Shown here piece after piece: positions 8,210 through 15,709 of a stretch of DNA of 64,000 nt (its first letter is position 1; each line of letters opens with the position of its first letter). The stretch lies in assembly GCF_036026595.1 (NCBI RefSeq), contig NZ_JARZFX010000013.1, positions 1 through 64,000 on the forward strand. The letters are read 5' to 3'. The stretch is from Virgibacillus_P tibetensis. Its GTDB lineage: Bacteria > Bacillota > Bacilli > Bacillales > Amphibacillaceae. The position numbers were made by a program, and so were the translations under genes. The notes under the pieces are model-generated. The model was given only the letters and a program-made list of their open reading frames with translations, searched no databases and was not told the DNA's origin.

Positions 8210-8266
8210 TGCAGATTTATATTAACTAATCTTTAGGTAAAACTTTTCCCTTCAATAAAATCTGCA
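8210..8266. promoter_or_regulatory. Inverted repeat in the divergent promoter region
   Basis: TGCAGATTTAT at 8210-8220 and ATAAAATCTGCA at 8255-8266 form an 11-bp near-perfect inverted repeat between the divergent SHOCT and YdhK-type genes. A further CTGCAAAA follows at about 8272. It could be the binding site of the response regulator encoded in the same cluster. Confidence 0.3.
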
Positions 8267-8327
8267 CATAAACTGCAAAATTCCGGGGTAGAGTATTGAT
8301 GACTAACATAATGGAGGGATATTGAAA

Positions 8328-8927
8328 ATGAAAGGAAATAAAATTTTATGGGGACTTGTCTCTATCTTAACGATGTTTATATTGGCAGCTTGTGCCGGTG
8401 AAACAGAAGAAACGAATCCTGAAGAAAACACGGGTACAGAAACAGAATCTGACTCAAATGAAGATATGGAAGGGATGGACCATTCTGAAATGGATATGTC
8501 CAGCTCTGGCGAAATTCCTGAGGATTTGATAGAGGCTGAAAACCCAACATATGAAGTTGGTAGTCAAGCTATTATTCAATCAGATCATATGGAAGGTATG
8601 GATGGTGCGGAAGCAACAATAGTCGGTGCATATGATACTACGGTCTATACAGTAACTTACACACCTACAACTGGTGGAGAGCCAGTTGAGAACCATAAGT
8701 GGGTCATTCATGAAGAATTAGAAGATGGGGGTGAAGCACCGTTAGAACCTGGTACGGAAGTGACCCTAAATGCAGATCATATGGAAGGTATGGATGGTGC
8801 AACCGCTGAAATTGATTCGGCAGAAGAGACAATAGTCTATATGGTTGATTTTGTTCCAACAACTGGCGGAGAAGAAGTGACAAACCACAAATGGGTTACA
8901 GAAAGTGAATTATCGCCCGTTGAATAA
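8328..8927 (+). CDS. YdhK-family lipoprotein with two DUF1541 repeats
   Basis: 199 residues. Lipobox LAAC, then an acidic Met/His-rich linker (MEGMDHSEMDMSS) typical of copper or metal handling, and two DUF1541 repeats. Each begins SDHMEGMDGAEA / ADHMEGMDGATA and ends VENHKWV / VTNHKWV. ATG 8328 is chosen because GGAGGG lies 9 nt upstream; a TTG two codons earlier is too close. Function unknown. The repeated His-Met motifs and nearby truncated copper protein make metal binding plausible. Confidence 0.88.
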   Translation: MKGNKILWGLVSILTMFILAACAGETEETNPEENTGTETESDSNEDMEGMDHSEMDMSSSGEIPEDLIEAENPTYEVGSQAIIQSDHMEGMDGAEATIVGAYDTTVYTVTYTPTTGGEPVENHKWVIHEELEDGGEAPLEPGTEVTLNADHMEGMDGATAEIDSAEETIVYMVDFVPTTGGEEVTNHKWVTESELSPVE

Positions 8928-8950
8928 AAAATTTAAGGATATCTAATATT

Positions 8951-8981
8951 TAAAGAGCCTATTCAGTGAATAGGCTCTTTA
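8951..8981. terminator. Bidirectional terminator
   Basis: Perfect 13-bp inverted repeat AAAGAGCCTATTC / GAATAGGCTCTTT with a 3-nt loop. It lies between the YdhK-type gene and the convergent DUF2269-like gene. Confidence 0.8.
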
Positions 8982-9076
8982 AACTATTAAAATACTGTTA
9001 ATTGACTAATATTACTTGGGTATAATTCTTACTAACTTGTTTTTTAGTTGTTGATCGTAATATTTGTCATACTATT

Positions 9077-9589
9077 TTAGACTATATTACGTTGTTGGTA
9101 CTGCTTACGCAGCCCATACCGAGTCAAGCCCCGTGGTTTATACACTGATAGTATTATAGCTAATAACAACACAACCATGCCGCCTCCGGCATGAATAACC
9201 TCTCCCCATAGACCGTAACCTAAATCAGTACTTCCTGTCTCAGCCACCCCTGCTAGGTGGCCCACTGTCTGCATGTTCAACAATAAGACTACGGTGGCAA
9301 TTAAGGTTAGTAGGAGTTTAAAAATAACCCAATAGTGCCTAAACAAGCCCCATGAAGTCCCCAGTGACATGGCAAGCCCGGTTAGAAGAGAGACGACTGC
9401 AAACGGAACGATGGCAAACCAGCCAATCAATTCCATTGAAATCCATGCAGCACGCACCGTTTGATCACCTTGGCTAGATAGAGCTGCTATGACAAGAATT
9501 AGGAACCCAACGACAGCACCCAGCCAGCCGACCGAGGTAGTGATATGTATCGTAAGCACGAACTTACGGAGGCTGGATTTCATGGTCAT
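9077..9589 (-). CDS. DUF2269-like four-helix membrane protein
   Basis: 170 residues, four predicted TM helices with conserved His/Trp positions (LTIHITTSVGWLGAVVGF, FRHYWVIFKLLLT, VIHAGGGMVVLLL). This pattern is seen in DUF2269/CopD-like small membrane proteins that may bind haem or copper; that role is inference. Base composition is near 50% GC in parts, clearly higher than neighbours at about 35%, suggesting recent acquisition. Start overlaps the stop of the upstream 72-residue gene (ATGA), so the two are coupled. Confidence 0.65.
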   Translation of the reverse strand: MTMKSSLRKFVLTIHITTSVGWLGAVVGFLILVIAALSSQGDQTVRAAWISMELIGWFAIVPFAVVSLLTGLAMSLGTSWGLFRHYWVIFKLLLTLIATVVLLLNMQTVGHLAGVAETGSTDLGYGLWGEVIHAGGGMVVLLLAIILSVYKPRGLTRYGLRKQYQQRNIV

Positions 9590-9804
9590 GAATTAAATAC
9601 TCCTTGTTCTATACCGATGGAAGAAGGCATGTGGCGTCCAGGTCCGTGATTACCACCACTGATAACCATAATGAAGATAGCTATCATTATTACAATAATT
9701 ATAATGATTCCAGATAATTTCACCCAACGTGGAGTGCTGGTGGTCGATTCATGGTCAGGCAGTCGATTGTTCTTTTCAGTTGTACTTCGTGATAATTTTC
9801 CCAT
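9586..9804 (-). CDS. Small single-pass membrane protein
   Basis: 72 residues: a hydrophilic N-terminus, one long TM helix at about 29-49 (LSGIIIIIVIMIAIFIMVIS), then a GGNHGPGRHMPSS tail with two His. It overlaps the DUF2269-like gene by 4 nt and shares its higher GC. Homologous pairs are not recognised by me; function unknown. AAGGAG-type site precedes the ATG. Confidence 0.6.
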   Translation of the reverse strand: MGKLSRSTTEKNNRLPDHESTTSTPRWVKLSGIIIIIVIMIAIFIMVISGGNHGPGRHMPSSIGIEQGVFNS

Positions 9805-9882
9805 TTAAATTCTCCTTTTTTTCTTATGGCCTCTCAACAAATTAGTATAGCAATGTTTTATGAACAGAAAATGAACAAAGAC

Positions 9883-10050
9883 TTAATCATTTTCATAACT
9901 TTTAGATTTGTACTGAGCTATAGGGAGTGTAAAAGTAAAAGCAGAACCTTTCCCTATTTCACTTTTGACTTGAATATCCGTTTTATGTAGGGATAGAATG
10001 TGCTTAACAATCGACAGTCCTAGTCCTGTACCCACCTTTTGCGTTCGAGC
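9883..10050 (-). pseudogene. Histidine kinase C-terminal remnant
   Basis: The minus strand encodes ARTQKVGTGLGLSIVKHILS followed by a GKGSAFTFTLP ending and a stop. This is the G2 box and C-terminus of a PhoR/ResE-type histidine kinase ATPase domain. Upstream the frame is lost (stop codons, no G1/F boxes). It lies directly beside the GC-richer pair, so the kinase may have been cut when that pair arrived or when an adjacent segment was deleted. Confidence 0.75.
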
Positions 10051-10226
10051 TATACACCTTTTTATTTTAAAACCTTCTTCAGGAAGCGCTGGTACTTTGG
10101 CTCAGGTAACAACTATCCTGTTAAGCAATCGCACCAGATAGTTGAAGTGTATTTTTTCACAAATAGCATAATCTAACAGGTTGTCGCATCAGCTATTTTG
10201 CCAACCCTTTTACTATCTATATGCCG

Positions 10227-10799
10227 CTACGTAAACTTCCACATTCTATTAACTTCCACCAATTCTTCTCCATTAAATTCCATTCTATATACATCTGGCT
10301 TTAACATGTGGAATAAAAATTCTAAATTATATTTATTATCATAATAACCCATCATTAAAGTCATTACAGCTCCATGAGTACCTAAAACTACTTTCTGTTC
10401 ACGGTAAATATTTAATATTTCTTTTAAGGTTTTTACAGCTCTCGTCTGGCAGTCCTCATTAGACTCCCCTCCAGGTAAAGCATAAGTTGATTCAGAGAAT
10501 GAACTGTTTAATAAAGGGATTAATTCCTTATCGGATATTCGTTTATCCTCAAAGGTAAATATTCTCTCTTTAAGGTCCTCAAATATCAAAACCTTCTGCC
10601 CTAATTTATCTGCTAGTTCCTGAACAGTTAGGATTGAACGCTTGTATGGACTGGAGATAACAGCGTTAATACCTTCTTCTTTTAATAAATTTGTTATTCG
10701 TTGAGCATCTATTTTTCCTTTAATAGTTAACCCTCTTGTTCTTTCACTTCCGACTTTTGGTGAGTCACCATGTCTCACCATATATATAAAAGTTTTCAT
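10227..10799 (-). CDS. Histidine phosphatase family protein
   Basis: 190 residues. Branch-1 histidine phosphatase (phosphoglycerate mutase-like): catalytic RHG at residues 9-11 (YMVRHGDSP), a second Arg in SSPYKRSILT near 52, a Glu in the PGGESNEDC region and the second His in GTHGAVMT near 142. Substrate cannot be predicted. It follows the XRE/DUF2975 pair by 19 nt and may be read with them. Confidence 0.85.
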   Translation of the reverse strand: MKTFIYMVRHGDSPKVGSERTRGLTIKGKIDAQRITNLLKEEGINAVISSPYKRSILTVQELADKLGQKVLIFEDLKERIFTFEDKRISDKELIPLLNSSFSESTYALPGGESNEDCQTRAVKTLKEILNIYREQKVVLGTHGAVMTLMMGYYDNKYNLEFLFHMLKPDVYRMEFNGEELVEVNRMWKFT

Positions 10800-10818
10800 A
10801 TATAATTGCCCCCAGTAT

Positions 10819-11031
10819 TTATCTTTCTACATCATCTCTATATTCTAAAATATCCCCTGGTTGGCATTCCAATGCCTTACATATTGCTTCTAATGTACTA
10901 AATCTGATAGCTTTTGCTTTACCATTTTTTAATATGGATATATTAGCCATTGTAATCCCTACTTTTTCACTTAATTCAGTGACACTCATTTTTCTCTTTG
11001 CTAACATGACATCTAAATTGACTATTATCAT
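10819..11031 (-). CDS. XRE-family regulator (YozG-like)
   Basis: 70 residues, almost entirely a Cro/C1-type helix-turn-helix (SVTELSEKVGITMANISILKNG), ending in QPGDILEYRDD as in the YozG/HTH_26 subgroup. It lies 10 nt after the DUF2975 membrane protein. XRE plus DUF2975 is a recurrent pair in Firmicutes (as in B. subtilis yoaS-yozG), where the membrane protein is thought to accompany or modulate the regulator. Target genes unknown. Confidence 0.85.
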   Translation of the reverse strand: MIIVNLDVMLAKRKMSVTELSEKVGITMANISILKNGKAKAIRFSTLEAICKALECQPGDILEYRDDVER

Positions 11032-11041
11032 CGTCTATCAC

Positions 11042-11521
11042 CTACACTGTCAAATCATAATCATCTTTGTAAATAATGGCTTTGTTCACTATAGCTCGAA
11101 TTAGCATAATTACTGCTGCTACTATCCATATGATAAAGGTTACACCTATCATTATTAATGATAGTAATGGACCAGGCCCTCCAAAGGTTCTCATATACTG
11201 GAATAAAATTATTATTCCAATAGATGCTATAATACACATTCCAACTAATATTTCTACTCCTCTAATAAACCTTGAACTAAACGTTAATCCCCGATCAAAC
11301 ACTATAAGTAAATACATAATGAATCCTATTCCAATTAGTAATAGAGCTAACAATAACTCACAAGTTATTAGTATGGGTAGTTTAGCATATTCAAGTTCAG
11401 GATATAAAGCTCTCATCTCTTCTGCCATAGTAGGCAGAACATACACCCCAATGAATATCACTCCAATCGCAAACATCACTAACAAGATTTTTAAAATATT
11501 TGATGCTATATTCACTTTCAA
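11042..11521 (-). CDS. DUF2975 membrane protein
   Basis: 159 residues with four predicted TM helices (about 8-30, 48-75, 95-115, 125-148). The TTG at 11521 is chosen as start because TGGAGGTG lies 7 nt upstream; the frame is open for nine more codons above it, but that part contains the ribosome binding site. Partner of the XRE regulator just downstream. No catalytic motif seen. Confidence 0.75.
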   Translation of the reverse strand: MKVNIASNILKILLVMFAIGVIFIGVYVLPTMAEEMRALYPELEYAKLPILITCELLLALLLIGIGFIMYLLIVFDRGLTFSSRFIRGVEILVGMCIIASIGIIILFQYMRTFGGPGPLLSLIMIGVTFIIWIVAAVIMLIRAIVNKAIIYKDDYDLTV

Positions 11522-11650
11522 TCTAATACACCTCCAAGATATTCTCAAAATTCTAATCTAATTACAGCATAAAATTCTCCGCACTGTATGTCAATATAAA
11601 TTTATTGGTAAACAATAAATCGCATTGTTTTTTTTTTGTATTGAAAGGAA

Positions 11651-11684
11651 TTAAAAAAAGACAATCGTTAATGATCGTCTTTTT
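11651..11684 (-). terminator. Terminator of the 11715-12080 gene
   Basis: AAAAAAGACaATC / GATcGTCTTTTTT hairpin with A-run and T-run on both sides. It lies 31 nt downstream of the 121-residue membrane protein on the minus strand. Confidence 0.65.
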
Positions 11685-11714
11685 TCACTCTTGCACCATT
11701 TACTTGAAGAAGGA

Positions 11715-12080
11715 TTAAGAATTTTTTTTACTCGAAACATTTATCATCAAAATGGTTGAAATAAGATAACAGACAAGAGGGTAGTAAACTAATGGTAGAG
11801 TATCAGGGATAATAAGCGGTTCAACGCCAATATATCTTACAACGGGTAAATTTATTAAGAATGCTAATAGCATTAAGTGAGTTTTACGAAAAACTACTGC
11901 AACTAACGCTAAGCAACTTGGTATATAAAGAAAAATAACGTATTTCATTCTTAATATCCATATCCAATCTTCAATAGTGTCACCACTAAATTCTGGAAGA
12001 TAATCTTTCCATATATATAACCCCATCAGAGAACCAATAACTCCTATAATAGTTGCAAACAAAAATCTATTCTTTCTCAT
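11715..12080 (-). CDS. Hypothetical four-helix membrane protein
   Basis: 121 residues, four predicted TM helices (about 6-24, 44-64, 67-84, 92-114). Charged ends RKNR- and -SSKKNS. No family recognised. It has its own terminator and an upstream non-coding gap, so it is probably a single-gene transcript. GGAGGGGG site 6-8 nt upstream of the ATG supports translation. Confidence 0.6.
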   Translation of the reverse strand: MRKNRFLFATIIGVIGSLMGLYIWKDYLPEFSGDTIEDWIWILRMKYVIFLYIPSCLALVAVVFRKTHLMLLAFLINLPVVRYIGVEPLIIPDTLPLVYYPLVCYLISTILMINVSSKKNS

Positions 12081-12434
12081 TGAGACAACCCCCTCCTTAG
12101 TAAAATTGTATTCATTACTAAGAAGGTATAAAACACTTATTAAAAATTCCCTTATTAAAGTAACCTGCCCCTATAGTTTAAGTGCAGGCCTTCACAAAGT
12201 TAAGTATTAATAGCATCTTATCAAATCTTTTTATTTAATATCGCACTTTATTATAAATTATCAAACTTTATTTCAAAGCAATAAACAAAACTACCTGCGG
12301 ATGAAGCTATTTACTTCTATGTTTTGTTCACGCTTTAGTAATTCCTTTAGTATTCAAGCATAAGTTTTCAGTAAGTAAAATCAAGCATAAGCTTTCAAAA
12401 TTGAAAACTTATGCTTGAAGTCTCAATCACACAC
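12081..12434. other. Non-coding interval between membrane gene and tmRNA
   Basis: 354 nt with no coding stretch that I can support. The only structure is the three-copy 17-bp repeat at 12354-12418, described separately. Confidence 0.5.
12354..12418. repeat. Three-copy 17-bp repeat with two mutually exclusive hairpins
   Basis: TCAAGCATAAGTTTTCA at 12354-12370, a one-base variant TCAAGCATAAGCTTTCA at 12381-12397, and the inverse TGAAAACTTATGCTTGA at 12402-12418. The inverse copy is a perfect complement of the first and has one mismatch (or G-U) with the second, so it can pair with either. It lies just beyond the tmRNA terminator. Role unknown; duplication of a terminator arm is the simplest explanation. 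Confidence 0.75.
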
Positions 12435-12463
12435 AAAAAAACCACCAACATATGTATTGGTGG
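12435..12463 (-). terminator. tmRNA terminator
   Basis: On the minus strand CCACCAA - TACATATG - TTGGTGG - TTTTTTT. The 5' arm contains the CCACCA 3' end of the tmRNA, so the terminator stem overlaps the mature RNA's tail and must be opened for 3' processing. Confidence 0.8.
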
Positions 12464-13126
12464 AGACGGTGGGACATGCTCTTCCATGCTTTCGACATGG
12501 CACTGACTATATCTTGAACCTAATTACTACTATTAGGTCCTCCGGCGTCTTATGTGAAATATAAATTTACCTATTTCAGTAGAATTCCACATCTTAGTAC
12601 TACCACAGAAATGGCAGCCTATAAGTCGATACATGGCTGTTGGATTACTCCACACACCACTCGGTATTGCCGTATTGCTTAAGATGTTGGTAAAAAATTC
12701 ACCAAATAATAAAGCAACTTAGGTTTCACCGATAAAGCCGAATTTTCACTTCTGTGTTACCACAAAAGGCGACTAATTACTAATCGAACCCACGTCCAGA
12801 GATATCGCCACTCAGGCTTCTACACGCATAGTTGATATATTGTCATTCACAGATCTTTTGGCCTACCAACAGGCTTTAAGACAGCTAGTCTGATTAGTTT
12901 CAACTCTCATCCTCAGACGGTGGACGACAGTATAGCCCGCTTCATTTGAGACCCTTCAATCTGCCACACGGGCGATAGCAGGAAGGATCGCTTAGCAGTG
13001 CTTACGCAGCTGCTAAAGCAGTGTTGTTTTCTTTGCCAGTTATTTTAGGCGAGTAACGTTTTACGAGCCGTAACCTCGACGCGCAACCTGAGCTCAATCT
13101 ACCCCTGTCGAATCCGTAACGTCCCC
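12458..13126 (-). ncRNA. ssrA: tmRNA (SsrA), interrupted by a group I intron
   Basis: Transfer-messenger RNA, which with SmpB rescues stalled ribosomes and tags the nascent protein. The 5' end GGGGACGTTACGG pairs with the 3' end CCGTCTCCACCA to form the acceptor stem; CCA is encoded. The tag reading frame at 13037-13002 gives GKENNTALAAA after the non-templated Ala. The T-arm is split: GTGGGTTCGAT is followed by 308 nt (12782-12475) before TCCCACCGTC; joining restores the canonical T-loop GGTTCGATTCC. Spliced length is 361 nt, normal for Bacillaceae. 5' and 3' parts are in normal order, so this is not a two-piece permuted tmRNA. Confidence 0.95.
12475..12782 (-). ncRNA. Group I self-splicing intron in the tmRNA T-loop
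   Basis: 308 nt. The 5' exon ends in U and the intron ends in G, as required for group I. CGAU before the cut pairs with GUCG in the intron (12774-12771), giving P1 with the U-G wobble at the splice site. The P7 3' strand AAGATATAGTC (12515-12505) is the near-invariant S element, and CGACTTATAG (12628-12619) can be its R partner. A P8-like hairpin CCTAAT/ATTAGG precedes S, and a P9 hairpin CCATG-TCGAAAG-CATGG follows. No homing endonuclease gene fits inside. Outer-helix assignments are tentative. Confidence 0.88.
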
Positions 13127-13195
13127 ATAAAAGAGAAACGCTCGGGGAAAAAACGAGCAATTATTAAATTGTAATATCATCTAACGACAAGTCTT

Positions 13196-13223
13196 AGTAT
13201 ACCATAAATCTCATTATAATCAA
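13196..13223 (-). promoter_or_regulatory. Sigma-A promoter of ssrA
   Basis: TTGATT (13223-13218), 16-nt spacer, TATACT (13201-13196) with an extended -10 TGG. Transcription would start near 13189, giving a precursor with about 60 nt ahead of the mature tmRNA. Confidence 0.6.
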
Positions 13224-13247
13224 GGGGTAGAAGGTTTTACATACTCT

Positions 13248-13712
13248 TTAACTAGTATGGTCTTTAATGGCACGGTCAACATCACGTTTCATTTGTTTAC
13301 GTTTTAGATCCTCACGTTTGTCATATTTCTTCTTCCCTTTTCCAAGACCTATTAAAACTTTCGCAAAACCATTTTTAATGTAAATTTTCAATGGGACAAG
13401 CGCGTAACCTTGTTGCTGGGTCAGCCCAATTAGTTTATCAATCTCTTTTCGATGCAAAAGTAATTTACGTGTACGGGTTGGATCATGGTTATAACGATTT
13501 CCCTGCTCATACGTAGCTATATGCAAGTTAACTAATTTCATCTCACCACGGTCGATTCTTGCATGGGAATCCTTTAAGTTAACCCTCCCAGCACGAATCG
13601 ATTTAATTTCAGTACCTTGCAGAACAATACCTGCCTCATATGTTTCCTCTATAAAATAATCATGGGATGCTTTTTTATTTTGTGCAATTGTGCTTCCTTT
13701 TCCTTTTGGCAT
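13248..13712 (-). CDS. smpB: SsrA-binding protein SmpB
   Basis: 154 residues. Binds tmRNA and delivers it to stalled ribosomes. Family features: N-terminal NKKASHDYFIEETYEAGIVLQGTEIKSIR broken over residues 11-39, the ARID motif, the YNHDPTRTRKLLLH turn, and a basic C-terminal tail KKKYDKREDLKRKQMKRDVDRA. ATG 13712 is used because AGGAGG sits 7 nt upstream and it gives the normal N-terminus. The ssrA promoter lies right behind its stop, the usual smpB-ssrA order. Confidence 0.97.
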   Translation of the reverse strand: MPKGKGSTIAQNKKASHDYFIEETYEAGIVLQGTEIKSIRAGRVNLKDSHARIDRGEMKLVNLHIATYEQGNRYNHDPTRTRKLLLHRKEIDKLIGLTQQQGYALVPLKIYIKNGFAKVLIGLGKGKKKYDKREDLKRKQMKRDVDRAIKDHTS

Positions 13713-13825
13713 AAAACTTCCTCCTACCATAACATGAACCTTATTCTACCAAACATCAGCGGTTATTGAAAGTAAGAACAAAGGTTACGTTTAGTACAAA
13801 AAATCATAGTTCTGATAACACAATC

Positions 13826-13876
13826 TAAAAAAGGCAGTGCTGCTAAAATAAGCAAGGCAACTGCCTCTAGATTTTT
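13826..13876 (-). terminator. Terminator of the metal ABC operon
   Basis: AAAAAAGGCAGT ... ACTGCC ... ATTTTTTT inverted repeat with inner GCTGCT/AGCA pairing. It lies directly downstream of the substrate-binding protein stop codon. Confidence 0.65.
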
Positions 13877-14812
13877 TTAATCCGATAATCCATCAATTAT
13901 AGTATCTACATTCCACTTTATCATTTTTATATAAGTATCCCCTTCTTCACCCGGCTCACCCAATGAATCAGTAAAGATCTTACCAGCAATGTCTACATCA
14001 GTTTCATTTGAAACTGTCTCCATACTTCGGGGATCAACACTTGATTCTAAAAAAAGAGCAGTAACAGCTTTTTCATTTATTAAATCAACGACCGATTGAA
14101 TCTGCTGTGGTGTTCCTTCATTTTCATCATTAATCTCCCAGATATATGCTGCCTGGAAACCATAGGCGGATGAGAAGTATTTAAACGCCCCCTCACTCGT
14201 AACCAAAAAGCGTTTTTCTTCTGGTATTTCTGAGACTTTCTGTTTAATTTCTTCATCTAAATCTTTTAGTTCCTGAATGTATTTTTCAGCATTTTCTTTG
14301 TACGCCAATTCATTTTCGGGATCTGATTCCATTAAAGCATCTCTTGCTTTTTCAGTATATTTAATTCCGTTCTGTACATCCAACCATGCATGTGGATCTT
14401 CTTCACCCTGCTGACCACCGGATTGGAGCAACTCTGGTGTAACCCCTTCACTCAGTTGCACAACATTCGATTCACCTTCACTTTTTCCGGCAGTTTCTAT
14501 CATCTTATCAAACCAGCCATTTCCGCTTTCCAAGTTGAAGCCATTATAGAATACCATGTCAGCGTCTGTTACTAATTGGACGTCTGCCGGTAAGGGCTCA
14601 TAGGCGTGCGGATCTGATCCAATGGGCGCCAAACTATGAACTTCTATCAAATCGCCACCAACGTTTTTGACAATATCATAGATTACAGAGTAAGTAGCTA
14701 CTACAGTAAGCTGATCTTCCTCAATAGATGTGTCGCTGTCAGAAATTTCATCTGTACACCCTGCAATCAGTATAGCTACAATAAAAAATAATACACTAAA
14801 TCTCATTTTCAT
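13877..14812 (-). CDS. Metal ABC transporter substrate-binding lipoprotein (TroA/MntC-type)
   Basis: 311 residues. Lipobox LIAGC near residue 19. Cluster A-1 substrate-binding fold with four metal ligands in the usual places: His in GSDPHAYEP (about 72), His in EDPHAWLDV (about 138), Glu in TSEGAFKYF (about 204) and Asp in the GKIFTDSLGE region (about 280). Glu at the third position, rather than His, favours manganese (or iron) over zinc. No His-rich loop as in zinc ZnuA. ATG 14812 has GGAGGA 7-9 nt upstream. Last gene of an ATPase-permease-SBP operon. Confidence 0.88.
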   Translation of the reverse strand: MKMRFSVLFFIVAILIAGCTDEISDSDTSIEEDQLTVVATYSVIYDIVKNVGGDLIEVHSLAPIGSDPHAYEPLPADVQLVTDADMVFYNGFNLESGNGWFDKMIETAGKSEGESNVVQLSEGVTPELLQSGGQQGEEDPHAWLDVQNGIKYTEKARDALMESDPENELAYKENAEKYIQELKDLDEEIKQKVSEIPEEKRFLVTSEGAFKYFSSAYGFQAAYIWEINDENEGTPQQIQSVVDLINEKAVTALFLESSVDPRSMETVSNETDVDIAGKIFTDSLGEPGEEGDTYIKMIKWNVDTIIDGLSD

Positions 14813-14851
14813 ATAACAATCCTCCATTTTAGAATGTTTTAATTTACTGAT

Positions 14852-15709
14852 CTATAAATACGAAGCACGCTTTAATCGTGAGCGGATTATCTTCCATAAC
14901 ACTCCGTGCTTTGGTGAGAATATAAACGCTATCAGGAATAATGCTGTGGCAGCTAAAACAATTGTAGCTCCTGATGCCAGGTTAGCTTTAAAACTTACAT
15001 AGAGTCCCAGTACTGCTGAAAGACTTCCGAAACCTGCTGAGAGAAATATCATGGTATATAGACGATTTGTAAGTAAATAAGCGGTAGATGCTGGCGTAAT
15101 TAACATTGCTACTACTAGAATAATTCCTACAGTTTGTAAAGAAGCTACAGTTACCATAGTTAATAAGGTCATCAGGAAATAATGAATTAGCTTATTGGGT
15201 AAACCATAGGCCTGTGCCATCGTAGGGTCGAAGGATGTTACTAACAACTCCTTATAAAAGAAGTAAACGCAAGCGAGCACGATAACTCCAATAATTAGAG
15301 TCATTATCATATCAGATGACCGCACCGCCAATACATTTCCAAATAAAATATGGTATAAATCCGTACTGCTTTTCAACAGGGTGATTAAGATAATTCCAAG
15401 TGCAAATGCTGCTGTGAACATAATACCTATAGAAGAGTCGTTCTTTATTCGGCTATTTTGTGAGATATATCCAATACCAATAGCTGTTAGGACACCTGTA
15501 AAAACAGCACCAAAGAAAAAGTTTATCCCTAGAAAATACGAGACTGCAACACCTGGTAAAACTGCATGGGATATAGCATCACCCATTAGAGCCATTCCTC
15601 TTAAGACAATAAAACATCCAATTACCCCACAAATAATACCAACCATGATTGATGTGGTAAGTGCTTTTTGTAAAAATTCGTAATGCATGAGCGCTTCTAT
15701 AAAATTCAT
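14852..15709 (-). CDS. Metal ABC transporter permease (ABC-3 family)
   Basis: 285 residues, about eight TM helices. Contains the family marks RGMALMGDAISHAVLPGVA (broken at about 38-56), where the coupling helix contacts the ATPase, and LVVAMLITPASTAYLLT near 200, which lines the metal path. It overlaps the ATPase gene by 4 nt and is followed after 39 nt by the binding protein. Part of a MntABC/ZnuABC-type importer, manganese favoured by the binding protein. Confidence 0.9.
   Translation of the reverse strand: MNFIEALMHYEFLQKALTTSIMVGIICGVIGCFIVLRGMALMGDAISHAVLPGVAVSYFLGINFFFGAVFTGVLTAIGIGYISQNSRIKNDSSIGIMFTAAFALGIILITLLKSSTDLYHILFGNVLAVRSSDMIMTLIIGVIVLACVYFFYKELLVTSFDPTMAQAYGLPNKLIHYFLMTLLTMVTVASLQTVGIILVVAMLITPASTAYLLTNRLYTMIFLSAGFGSLSAVLGLYVSFKANLASGATIVLAATALFLIAFIFSPKHGVLWKIIRSRLKRASYL

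Noticed and set aside
10051..10226. Possible insertion-sequence end (AACTATC...GATAGTT repeats)
   Set aside because: The repeats are short and imperfect and no transposase fragment could be read in any frame.
12354..12418. CRISPR-like repeats
   Set aside because: Only three 17-bp copies, one inverted, with spacers of 10 and 4 nt and no cas genes.
12475..12782. The tmRNA insert as an insertion sequence or a two-piece (permuted) tmRNA
   Set aside because: No transposase frame, no terminal inverted repeats or target duplication; the 5' and 3' tmRNA parts are in normal order; group I core motifs explain it better.
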